Positions 1 to 7,200 of a DNA stretch of 11,495 nt are shown piece after piece; the stretch's first letter is position 1, and every line of letters begins with the position of its first letter. A program made the position numbers and the translations under genes. This stretch comes from DASSJF01 sp035280345 (GTDB lineage: Bacteria; Sysuimicrobiota; Sysuimicrobiia; Sysuimicrobiales; Segetimicrobiaceae), in assembly GCA_035280345.1 (NCBI GenBank), contig DATEGA010000283.1, forward strand, positions 1 to 11,495, written 5' to 3'. The notes under the pieces are model-generated. The model was given only the letters and a program-made list of their open reading frames with translations, ran no database searches and was not told the origin of the DNA.

Positions 1-147
1 TGGCGCGGTGACGTCGCGATCGCGCGCGCGGGCGCGGCGGCGTTCGCCGCCGCGGCGTGGCTGCTCGCGTACATGCTGGCCTACCGCTGGGTGCCCGGCG
101 CGGTCACAGGACGCCTCGTCTTCGAGTGGCGCCGGCGGATCTCGTGA
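1..147 (+). CDS. C-terminal end of a probable membrane protein (partial)
   Basis: An open frame enters the window at base 1 and stops at TGA 145-147, giving 48 residues. An Ala/Leu-rich hydrophobic stretch (about residues 7-31, including FAAAAWLLAYMLAY) looks like a final transmembrane helix. It is followed by a short basic tail (EWRRRIS) that would lie in the cytoplasm by the positive-inside rule. The family cannot be told from this fragment. The next gene on this strand starts about 550 bases later, so it is probably not in the same operon as anything shown. In DNA this GC-rich a 48-codon open frame is weak evidence alone; the membrane-like composition is the main support. Confidence 0.5.
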   Translation, partial: WRGDVAIARAGAAAFAAAAWLLAYMLAYRWVPGAVTGRLVFEWRRRIS

Positions 148-177
148 CGTGGAGAATGCATTCGAGGATGATTTGCA

Positions 178-211
178 CTGACGGCGCCTCGATGACGAGG
201 CCCGGGGTCAG
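178..211. other. Strong stem-loop downstream of the partial membrane gene
   Basis: GCCTCG (186-191) pairs perfectly with CGAGGC (196-201) around an ATGA loop. An outer stem, CTGAC (178-182) with GTCAG (207-211), encloses it across a small internal loop. It starts 30 bases after the stop of the partial gene. It lacks a T-run, so it is not a classical Rho-independent terminator; it could be an mRNA 3'-end structure or processing site. Only the pairing is seen directly. Confidence 0.35.
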
Positions 212-350
212 CACGGGTGCCGGCATCTCTCGCCCAGGGGCCGCCGCCTCCCCCGACCCGGCACTAACACCGTGATGACATTTGCATGGCCCAAGATGGG
301 GGACCCCGACGGCGAGGCTCCCCCGAATGTGCCAGCAGAGTGCTAGCAGC

Positions 351-385
351 CCTCGCCAGCCCTTGATGCATAAGCCCTGGCGGGG
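351..385. other. Long imperfect hairpin beside the tRNA remnant
   Basis: CCTCGCCAG (351-359) pairs with CTGGCGGGG (377-385), nine pairs with one G-T wobble. Inside, a symmetric CC/CC internal loop is followed by CTT/AAG (362-364 with 372-374) around a seven-base GATGCAT loop. It ends 6 bases before the tRNA-like anticodon arm and occupies the place where a D-arm and acceptor 5' strand should be. It does not resemble a D-arm. It may be an integrase-related or attachment-site structure, or a fortuitous palindrome. Confidence 0.35.
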
Positions 386-391
386 CGATGT

Positions 392-442
392 CCTGAATGG
401 GGTTCAGGTGGTCGCAGGTTTCAAATCCGGCCGGCCCGACCA
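392..442 (+). pseudogene. tRNA-Pro(GGG) 3'-half remnant, candidate attachment-site scar
   Basis: Read 5' to 3': anticodon stem CCTGA (392-396), seven-base loop ATGGGGT (397-403) with U33 and anticodon GGG (399-401), stem TCAGG (404-408), five-base variable loop TGGTC (409-413), T-stem GCAGG (414-418), T-loop TTTCAAAT (419-426), T-stem CCGGC (427-431), seven-base acceptor strand CGGCCCG (432-438), discriminator A (439) and encoded CCA (440-442). Segment lengths match a tRNA-Pro except for an eight-base T-loop and one A-G mismatch in the T-stem. No 5' acceptor strand complementary to CGGCCCG, and no D-arm, lies upstream, so this is not a functional tRNA. A tRNA duplicated from the anticodon arm to CCA is the usual form of an attachment site left by tRNA-targeting integrases; that reading is inference. 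Confidence 0.6.
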
Positions 443-635
443 TATTACCAAGGGCCTTTGGACCGGCGCACGGTAGCTCCGCCCGTTCGGTCCCGCGTCC
501 CTGAGTAGTTCATAGAGGGTAGCTTGACCCCATGCGGTTGCCAGAAGAGCAGGAACGCGGCAAGTCATCAAGGAATCGTCAAGAACCTTCCCGTGCACCA
601 ATAATCTGAGCGGACCCTTCTTCGCTGTAGGTTGT

Positions 636-665
636 TTGCGATGATCCTGCTGTGGCACGGATAAT
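636..665 (+). promoter_or_regulatory. Candidate sigma-70-type promoter for the small secreted protein gene
   Basis: TTGCGA (636-641, 4 of 6 matches to the -35 consensus) and GATAAT (660-665, 5 of 6 matches to the -10 consensus) are 18 bases apart. Transcription would begin near 672, giving a leader of about 27 bases that carries the SD at 687-693. It was identified by eye only. Confidence 0.4.
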
Positions 666-686
666 CGGGCGCTACACGTACCGACC

Positions 687-693
687 AGGAGGG
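687..693 (+). promoter_or_regulatory. Ribosome binding site for the gene at 699
   Basis: AGGAGGG is a near-perfect SD, separated by five bases (TACTG) from ATG 699. It is the strongest SD in the window and fixes that start codon. Confidence 0.75.
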
Positions 694-698
694 TACTG

Positions 699-1061
699 AT
701 GCGGACGGCGATGTATCTGGCGTTGATAGGGGCCGTGATCGGAATACCATGCACGACGGCCTTGGCAGATGATCTTACTGTCAAACTCGTCTCAATCGTC
801 TCTCCCATCGGGTACGGCGAGCAGGAGACTCTCGTCGTTCAAACTGAAGCCGGTGCCACGTGCCAAGCGCACGCGATCACAAAAGGGATCAACTTCAACT
901 TGGCGGCGCGCAAAGCGGGGAGCGACGGCCTCGTTCGGTGGTCATGGAAGACCGCGGCGAGCAGCGGCAAAAGCCGTGTTGGTGAGACAAGGCAACTCGA
1001 GGTCGTGTGCACGGCGGGGGATCGAAAGGGAACGCTGCAGACCGAGTTCACCGTCAGGTAA
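699..1061 (+). CDS. Small secreted protein, probable Ig-like beta-sandwich, function unknown
   Basis: The product has 120 residues. The first 23 form a typical Sec signal peptide: basic MRT start, hydrophobic core, and likely cleavage after ALA before DDLTVK. The mature part of about 97 residues is rich in beta-strand patterns and has two cysteines, in GATCQ and EVVCT, that could form a disulfide across the fold. The arrangement (TEAGATC early, then DGLVRWSW, then EVVC near the end) resembles short exported Ig-like domains of uncharacterised bacterial proteins, but I cannot name the family. It has its own promoter and SD upstream and a strong terminator 13 bases downstream, so it is a one-gene unit separate from the NRPS operon. 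It looks less GC-rich than its neighbours. Being a real gene is likely; its function is unknown. Confidence 0.75.
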   Translation: MRTAMYLALIGAVIGIPCTTALADDLTVKLVSIVSPIGYGEQETLVVQTEAGATCQAHAITKGINFNLAARKAGSDGLVRWSWKTAASSGKSRVGETRQLEVVCTAGDRKGTLQTEFTVR

Positions 1062-1073
1062 GTCTTTGCGCGG

Positions 1074-1111
1074 GAGGGCTGCCCCACCATCGTGGGGCGG
1101 CCCTCTTGTTT
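1074..1111 (+). terminator. Rho-independent terminator after the small secreted protein gene
   Basis: GAGGGC-T-GCCCCAC (1074-1087) pairs with GTGGGGC-G-GCCCTC (1092-1105) around a CATC loop. This makes a 14-pair stem whose only imperfection is one U-G wobble, followed by TTGTTT (1106-1111). It closes the transcript of the gene ending at 1061 and insulates the NRPS operon downstream. Confidence 0.85.
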
Positions 1112-1135
1112 CATCTCAGTCTTTCCGCCCATCAC

Positions 1136-1149
1136 GCCCTGATCAGGGC
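1136..1149. promoter_or_regulatory. Perfect 14-bp palindrome, possible operator of the NRPS operon
   Basis: GCCCTGATCAGGGC equals its own reverse complement over all 14 bases. It lies 25 bases after the terminator and 178 bases before the NRPS start, where an operator or activator site would be expected. No flanking promoter could be recognised with confidence, and the regulator is unknown. Confidence 0.35.
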
Positions 1150-1159
1150 CGAACCTGAC

Positions 1160-1204
1160 CCGGAAGTTCCGGAAGAACCCAGCCCGTTAGGCAAGCTCCG
1201 GGCT
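1160..1204. promoter_or_regulatory. Cluster of dyad symmetries upstream of the NRPS operon
   Basis: CCGGAA-G-TTCCGG (1160-1172) overlaps the palindrome TTCCGGAA (1167-1174) and the spaced repeat GTTC-N5-GAAC (1166-1178). Just downstream, AGCCCG (1181-1186) can pair with CGGGCT (1199-1204) across a 12-base loop. With the 14-bp palindrome at 1136 these make a dense regulatory-looking block in the 265-base gap before the NRPS genes. Only the symmetry is seen; binding or RNA folding is inference. Confidence 0.3.
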
Positions 1205-1326
1205 GCGATGTAGGTGCGCCAAAAGAAAGGCCGGTCCGCCCATTCGAGCCTTTCGATCACTATCCAAACGAGCGCGGCGGACTGGGAGGTAGAAAGTTTT
1301 TGCACGGCCAACTTCGATGATCTGTC

Positions 1327-3216
1327 ATGTCCCTGACTGCTCATGGCGGTCCCCAAGTCCGCCCAACCGATCCCTTTCGGGAATTTCCCGTGGAAGATGT
1401 CGAGCAAACGATTTCGTCCCGGTTCGAGCAGCAGGTGGCGCAGTGCCCCGACCGCATCGCGGTCAAGACCCGGACGGCAGGGCTGACCTATGCTCACCTG
1501 AACCGCGCCGCCAACGAGGTGGCCTGGACGGTCATGGCGCAGCGCGGAGCCGCGCAGGAGCCGGTGGCGCTCCTCTTCGAGCATGGGGCGCCCTTCATAA
1601 TCGCGTCCCTCGGTGTGATCAAGGCCGGCAGAATCCAGGTGCCGCTGGAAAGTTCGTTTCCCCGACCGAGACTGCAGTATATGCTTGAGCACGCCGGGGC
1701 GACCACGCTCGTGACAGACAATGCCAATCTCGCGCTCGCCCGCGAATTGGCCGCGCCATCGGTCATCAACATCGACGAACTCGATCACCGCGGCTCCGCG
1801 CCAAACCTCGAACTCGATCTTCGGCCGGAGACCACGGTCGCGATCAACTACACGTCCGGCTCGACGGGCCAGCCGAAGGGGATCGTCTGGAATCACAGGG
1901 GCGTCCTGCATGCCGTGATGCGTCATACCAACACCTACCGCGTGTGCGCGCACGACCGGATCGTGGGGTTTCGGGCAAGTCTTCGGCCACATCTGTACGC
2001 GCTGCTCAACGGCGCCGCGTGCTACCCTGTCGCGTGCCCGCAGCAAGATCCGGTCGGTCTCGTGGACTGGATGACGCGGGAGGAGATCACAGTGTACCGG
2101 GCGGCGGTCTCCACCTTCCGGAGCTTCGCCGGCGCCCTGCGCGGTGTGGAGCGCTTTCCTCACCTGCGGCTGATCCTATTGTACGGTGAGCCGGTCTATC
2201 GCGCCGACGTCGAACTGTCCCAGCGACACTTTCCCCGTGATTGTCTCCTCGGCTCGTCACTCGGCTGCAGTGAGTTTGATGACTACGCATGTTGTTTCAT
2301 CGACAGTCAGACGCCGCTCACTGGGGCGGGTATCCCGGGCGCCGCCCTGATGGCCAACGCCGAGGTACTGCTCCTCGACGAAGATGGCCGGCCGGTGGGC
2401 GCCGATCAAGTCGGAGAGATCGTTATCCGCAGTCGTTACAATGCCCTCGGATATTGGCGCCGGGACGATCTGACTCAGGCTGCGTTCCGCCCCGACCCTG
2501 CGGATAGCGCCGGCTCGCGCTATTTCACGGGCGACCTCGGCCGGAGGGGAAGGGACGGCCGCCTTTCCTTCGTCGGGCGAAAGGATTTCCAGGTCAAGAT
2601 CCGGGGGCACCGGGTCGACACCACGGAAGTCGAGGCGGTCCTGCTGGGGATGAAGAGCGTAGAGGCGTGCGCCGTGGTAACGAGGGAACAAGCCCCCGGC
2701 GACACGCGCCTCGTGGCTTATATCGTTCCCGCCGCGTTGCATTCGCCTACCGTCGGCGACCTGCGGCGCCACCTTGGTGAGACGCTGCCCGACTACATGG
2801 TGCCCTCGGTGTTCGTGCGGGTGGAGGCGCTGCCGCTGACGGCAACCGGAAAGGTCGATCGTCGCGCCCTTCCCCCTCCCGGTCGAGCACGACCGAGCCT
2901 GGACGCGCCGTTTGCCGCACCTCGCACCGCGTTGGAGGAGCGCCTGGCGGCGATCTGGGCCGACGTGTTGGCGCTCGACGAGGTCGGCGTGAACGACGAC
3001 TTCTGGGCACTCGGCGGCAACTCGCTGCTGGCCATCCGGGTGCTCGCGCGCGTGCTCGCGGAGTTTCAGGTGGAGCTGCCGCTGCGCTCGGTGTTCGATG
3101 CGCCGACCGTGCCGGAGATGGCCCTGCAGATTGTCCGCGGCCGGATGGGACGATTGCGCAGCGAGGACGCCGTTGCGTCGGGCGGCGGGGACGCGGGCGC
3201 GCTCGAGGCCCCCTGA
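1327..3216 (+). CDS. NRPS loading module, A-PCP, with non-canonical adenylation domain
   Basis: This 629-residue protein should activate an acid as its AMP ester and load it on its own carrier domain. The adenylation domain covers about residues 25-515: LTYAHLN (A1), P-loop-like YTSGSTGQPKG (175-185, A3), LGCSEF (312-317, A5), YFTGDLG (399-405, A7), GRKDFQVKIRGHR (417-429, A8) and catalytic Lys509 in ATGKVDRR (A10). The PCP spans about 535-605, with the phosphopantetheine Ser566 in LGGNSLL. There is no condensation domain, so it starts the chain. Motif A4, normally FDxS with the Asp that holds the substrate amino group, reads FRAS (215-218); A2 is also unusual (IKAGRIQVPLE). A substrate without a free alpha-amine is inferred; its identity is unknown. 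ATG 1327 has no clear SD but follows an in-frame TGA (1318-1320). It is the first gene of an operon, with a 9-base gap to the next. Confidence 0.93.
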   Translation: MSLTAHGGPQVRPTDPFREFPVEDVEQTISSRFEQQVAQCPDRIAVKTRTAGLTYAHLNRAANEVAWTVMAQRGAAQEPVALLFEHGAPFIIASLGVIKAGRIQVPLESSFPRPRLQYMLEHAGATTLVTDNANLALARELAAPSVINIDELDHRGSAPNLELDLRPETTVAINYTSGSTGQPKGIVWNHRGVLHAVMRHTNTYRVCAHDRIVGFRASLRPHLYALLNGAACYPVACPQQDPVGLVDWMTREEITVYRAAVSTFRSFAGALRGVERFPHLRLILLYGEPVYRADVELSQRHFPRDCLLGSSLGCSEFDDYACCFIDSQTPLTGAGIPGAALMANAEVLLLDEDGRPVGADQVGEIVIRSRYNALGYWRRDDLTQAAFRPDPADSAGSRYFTGDLGRRGRDGRLSFVGRKDFQVKIRGHRVDTTEVEAVLLGMKSVEACAVVTREQAPGDTRLVAYIVPAALHSPTVGDLRRHLGETLPDYMVPSVFVRVEALPLTATGKVDRRALPPPGRARPSLDAPFAAPRTALEERLAAIWADVLALDEVGVNDDFWALGGNSLLAIRVLARVLAEFQVELPLRSVFDAPTVPEMALQIVRGRMGRLRSEDAVASGGGDAGALEAP

Positions 3217-3225
3217 AGTGGCGCG

Positions 3226-4203
3226 ATGACGCGTGATTCGCACGGGCTTTGGGCGATGAGCTGTTATTTCAACCCGGCCGCCTACCAGCGACGGATCGCG
3301 AACTATCGGGCCTTCCGCAAGCACCTCACCGCCCCGCTGGTGACGGTAGAACTCTCGTTTGACGGCCGCTTCGAATTGCGCGACGCCGACGCCGACGTCC
3401 TCGTGCAGATCCACGGCGGAAGCATCCTGTGGCAGAAGGAGCGGCTGCTCAACATCGCCTTGACGCGCGTGCCCAGCGCGTGCGGCAAGGTCGCGTGGAT
3501 CGACTGCGATGTGATCTTCGCCAGCGACGATTGGGCCGCGCGCGCCGTCGACGCGCTCGAGGAGTTTGACCTCATCCACCTTTTCGACGAGGTACAGTAT
3601 CTGCCACGGGATGCGGAACCCGATCGGCGCTTCCCGTTGGATCCAGGAGCTACGGCGCGGTCCGCGGTCCACAAGTGGGTCGGCGGCGAGGCCGCGCCGG
3701 AAGACCTCTGTCTGGCCAATTCGCCGCTGGAGCGCCGGTCGACCACCGGGCTCGCATGGGCCGTCGCCCGGCCGGTGCTTGAGACGCACGGATTCTACGA
3801 TGCCTGTGTTTTAGGGAGCGGGGCCCGCGTGATGACGTGCGCGGCCCTCGGCGAGTTCGCGTACGGCCAACGCGCGAGTCTGATGAATGCCCGGCAGGCG
3901 GACCATTACCTGCGATGGGCCCAGCCGTTCTACGGTACCGTCCGCGACCGCGTCGGCTACATCGAGGGGAGGCTCCTTCACCTCTGGGACGGGGAGCGGA
4001 TCGAACGCCGCTACGGAGCGCGGCATCAGGACCTGCAACGGTTCGCGTTCGACCCGTTTACGGACATCGCGCCGGATCCCAACGGATGCTGGCGGTGGAA
4101 CACGGAGAAGCCGGAAATGCACGCCTTCGTCAAGCAATATTTCAGGGCGCGAAACGAGGACGGGCTTCCGACGGAGGCGCGATTGGCGAGCGTACGCAGG
4201 TAA
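3226..4203 (+). CDS. Putative GT-A-fold glycosyltransferase, paralogue of the gene at 9195
   Basis: The product has 325 residues, no signal peptide and no membrane segment, so it is probably cytoplasmic. Features typical of GT-A nucleotide-sugar enzymes are the DxD-like DCD (93-95, in VAWIDCDVIF) after a predicted beta-strand, acidic residues just behind it (DDW), and a C-terminal HLWDGE (252-257) that could supply a metal-binding His. It also has ILWQKERLLNIAL (67-79), GLAWA (175-179) and CVLGSG (194-199), all shared with its paralogue. I do not recognise a named family; the glycosyltransferase call rests on the motif and fold pattern. It sits between two NRPS genes with 9-base gaps on both sides, so it is co-transcribed and probably acts on the peptide or its starter. 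ATG 3226 has only a weak SD; an alternative ATG at 3256 would remove the conserved LWA lead-in. Confidence 0.6.
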   Translation: MTRDSHGLWAMSCYFNPAAYQRRIANYRAFRKHLTAPLVTVELSFDGRFELRDADADVLVQIHGGSILWQKERLLNIALTRVPSACGKVAWIDCDVIFASDDWAARAVDALEEFDLIHLFDEVQYLPRDAEPDRRFPLDPGATARSAVHKWVGGEAAPEDLCLANSPLERRSTTGLAWAVARPVLETHGFYDACVLGSGARVMTCAALGEFAYGQRASLMNARQADHYLRWAQPFYGTVRDRVGYIEGRLLHLWDGERIERRYGARHQDLQRFAFDPFTDIAPDPNGCWRWNTEKPEMHAFVKQYFRARNEDGLPTEARLASVRR

Positions 4204-4212
4204 CCGCGGGAC

Positions 4213-7200
4213 ATGTCTGACGCCGGCCCGGAGGCCGCAGGCCGTCCTTCACTCCAGCACACGCCGGGGGAGCCCCGCGCGCCGGAAGCGCCCGTGGACG
4301 CTGGAGACGCGGGGGGGATCGCGCGCCGCGACCGGCCGGACCCGTGTCCGTTGTCGTTTGCGCAGGCGCGGCTGTGGTTCCTCGATCAACTCGATCCGCA
4401 GACCGGCTTGTATAACGTTCCGCACGCGGTACGGCTGCGGGGCACCCTTCAGGTCGGCGCGCTCCGGCAGGCGTTCAATACGATCGTCGCCCGCCACGAG
4501 GCCCTGCGCACCACGTTTCGCCCTCACCACGAGGGGCCCGTACAGATCGTGACCGAGCACGCCGTGGCGGACCTGCCGGTGATCGACCTGCGCGGCACCC
4601 CCGCCGCACAGCGCGAGGCGGAGCTCGGGCGGGTGCTCACTGCCGAGGCGCGCCGGCCCTTCAACCTCTCGTCCGACCTCATGGTCCGAGCACTGCTCGT
4701 GCGGTTGGAGGAGCGCGAGCACGTCTTGCTCTTCACAGTGCACCACATCGCCTTCGACGAGTGGTCCCTGGGGATCCTCACCCGCGAACTCGCGGCGGCC
4801 TATGCGGCGTACAGCGCGGGGCACGCTCCCGCATTCCGTCCTCTTCCTGTCCAGTATGCCGACTACGCGATCTGGCAGCGGCGGAGACTGCAGGAGGACG
4901 TGCTCCGGCAGCAGCTCACCTACTGGACCCACACCCTCCGCGGGGCGCCGCCCGTCATCGCGTTGCCGACGGATCGCCCCCGGCGCGCCGCGCAGAGCGT
5001 CAGAGGCGCGTCCGCGACCGTGACGCTTCCGGCGGCCCTCGCCGACGCCCTCAAGGCGGTGGCCCGACGCGGGCGCGCGACGATGTTCATCACGCTCCTG
5101 ACCGCCTTCAACGCCCTTCTTGCCCGCTACACTGGCCAGGACGACATCGTCGTCGGCGCTCCCATCGCGAACCGCAACCGCGTGGAACTGGAACCGCTGA
5201 TCGGTTTCTTCGTGAACACGCTCGCCATGCGCGGGGACCTGTCCGGCGATCGCACGTTTCGCGAGTTGCTGGGCCAAATGCGAAAGGTGGCGCTCGACGC
5301 ATACGATCATCAGGAACTGCCGTTCGAGAAATTGGTGGAGGCGCTGCGGCCGGAGCGGAGTCTGAGCCGGATGCCGCTGATCCAGGTGCTATTCGTCCTG
5401 CACGACCCGGGCGAGCCCAGGTTGGCGCTCTCGGGCCTCCAGACCGCCCCGGTGGAGGTGAACACGGGCACCGCCAAGTTCGACCTGACGCTATCGGTCG
5501 GCGAGCGGCCGGCGGGGCTGCGCGTGTCGCTAGAGTACAACACGGACCTGTACGATCCGGCGACGATCCGGCGGATGCTTGGCCACTACGAGTCGCTGCT
5601 CCGCGGCATCGCGGCGGATCCAGACGAGCGCGTGGCGAGGCTGCCGCTGCTGACGGAGGCGGAGCGCCGGCAGCTCCTGGTGGAATGGGATGCGCCGCGG
5701 ACGGCTCCGCCGGCCGCGCGCATCCACGAACTGTTTGAAGCGCAGGTCGCGCGGAGCCCCGAAGCAGTGGCGGTGACCTTCGATGGACGGTCCCTGACCT
5801 ACCGGCAACTGAACGAGCGGGCCAATCAGCTCGCCCACCATCTCCGGAAGCACGGGGTCGGCCCGGATGTCCTCGTGGGTCTCTGCCTCGAGCGCTCGCT
5901 CGAGATGTCGGTCGGCGTGATTGGCATCCTCAAGGCCGGGGGCGCCTACGTGCCCCTTGATCCGACCTATCCTCAGCACCGCCTGACGGTCATGCTGCAC
6001 GAGGCCCACATCGCCGTCGTAGTGACGCAGCAACGGCTGGCGCACCGTCTCACGGGGCGCGGCGCGACCGTGGTGCGCCTGGACGCGGACCGGGCGGCGA
6101 TCGCGCAGGAAGATTCACACGATCCGGCTGCCGGCGCGACGGCGGACCACCTCTTCTACGTGGTATTCACGTCAGGGTCGACGGGCATCCCGAAGGGGGT
6201 GATGATCCCCCACCGCAGCGTCTCGAACTTCGTCGCCTGGATGCAAGACGCGTTTCCGATCGACAGGACGGACGTCGTCTTCCAGAAGACGCCGTTTACC
6301 TTCGATATGTCCGTGTGGGAACTGTGCGCGCCTCTGCTGGTCGGGGCGAGGCTCGTGATGGCGCAACCGGAGGGACAGCGCGATTGCCGATACCTCGTCG
6401 ACGCGATACGGGCGGAAGGGGTGACCCAGTTGCACGTCGTCCCGACCCTGCTGCAGGCGATGGCTGAGGAGCGGGACTTCGAGGCGTGCACATCGCTGCG
6501 CCGCATCTTCTCCGCCGGGGAGGCGTTGTCGCGCGGGCTTGTGGATCGCGTCCGCGCGCAGCTCGAGGTCGAGCTCATCAACCTGTACGGCCCAACAGAA
6601 GGGAACGTGGACACGTTCTGGGTGGCGGGACCGGAACCCACGGCGGACTTCGTGCCGATCGGCCGCCCCATCGCCAACACCCACGTGTATGTCCTCGACG
6701 CACACATGCAGCCCGTGCCGATCGGCGTCCCGGGCGACGTGTATGTCGGGGGGGCAGGCGTGGCCCGTGGATATCTGGGGAACGCCGCGCTGACGGCGGA
6801 GCGGTTTCTCCAGAATCCGTTCGCGGCGGAGGCGGGCGGGCGGCTGTACAAGACCGGGGATCGGGGCCGCTATCTGCCGGACGGGAATCTCGAGTTTCTG
6901 GGCCGCCTCGATCACCAGGTCAAGCTGCGGGGTTTTCGCATCGAACTGGGCGAGATCGAAGCCACCCTTGGCGCACACCCCGATGTGCGGGATGCAGCGG
7001 TGGTCCTGCGAGAGGAGCCGTCGGGGGAGACGCGTCTGGTGGGCTACGTCCTGCCGCGCGGCGCCGCGCCCACCGGCAATGCATTGCGGCAATTCCTGCG
7101 GGCCAAGCTGCCCGAGCACATGGTGCCATCGGCCTTCGTGGCGCTTCCCTCGCTGCCGCTTACCTCGAGCGGCAAAGTGGACCGGCGGAAACTCCCGGCT

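Larger units (their letters stand above)
148..698. other. Non-coding region with hairpins and a tRNA scar
   Basis: No open frame here has convincing protein character; those present, including a minus-strand one at 404-808, have odd composition and no SD. The stretch looks less GC-rich than the NRPS genes. It holds two strong hairpins (178-211 and 351-385), a tRNA-Pro-like 3' half (392-442), a weaker GGGGGA/TCCCCC stem (298-303 with 319-324), and the promoter and SD of the next gene. No integrase, insertion sequence or complete tRNA is visible. Confidence 0.6.

Noticed and set aside
366..442. A complete tRNA-Pro(GGG) gene
   Set aside because: The sequence 5' of the anticodon arm gives no strand able to pair with the acceptor 3' strand CGGCCCG and no normal D-arm; the T-loop has eight bases and the T-stem a mismatch.
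404..808. Minus-strand open frame of 134 codons
   Set aside because: It overlaps the well-supported secreted-protein gene, its promoter and the tRNA remnant; its end is simply the antisense of the tRNA 3' half, and it has no SD.
1132..2163. Long minus-strand open frame opposite the A-PCP gene
   Set aside because: Arg/His-rich composition typical of antisense frames in GC-rich DNA; the plus strand encodes clear adenylation motifs.
2257..3789. 510-codon minus-strand open frame
   Set aside because: It spans the junction of two plus-strand genes with recognisable domains; no family motif or SD.
4249..5310. 353-codon minus-strand open frame
   Set aside because: It is antisense to the condensation domain, low-complexity basic composition, no motif.
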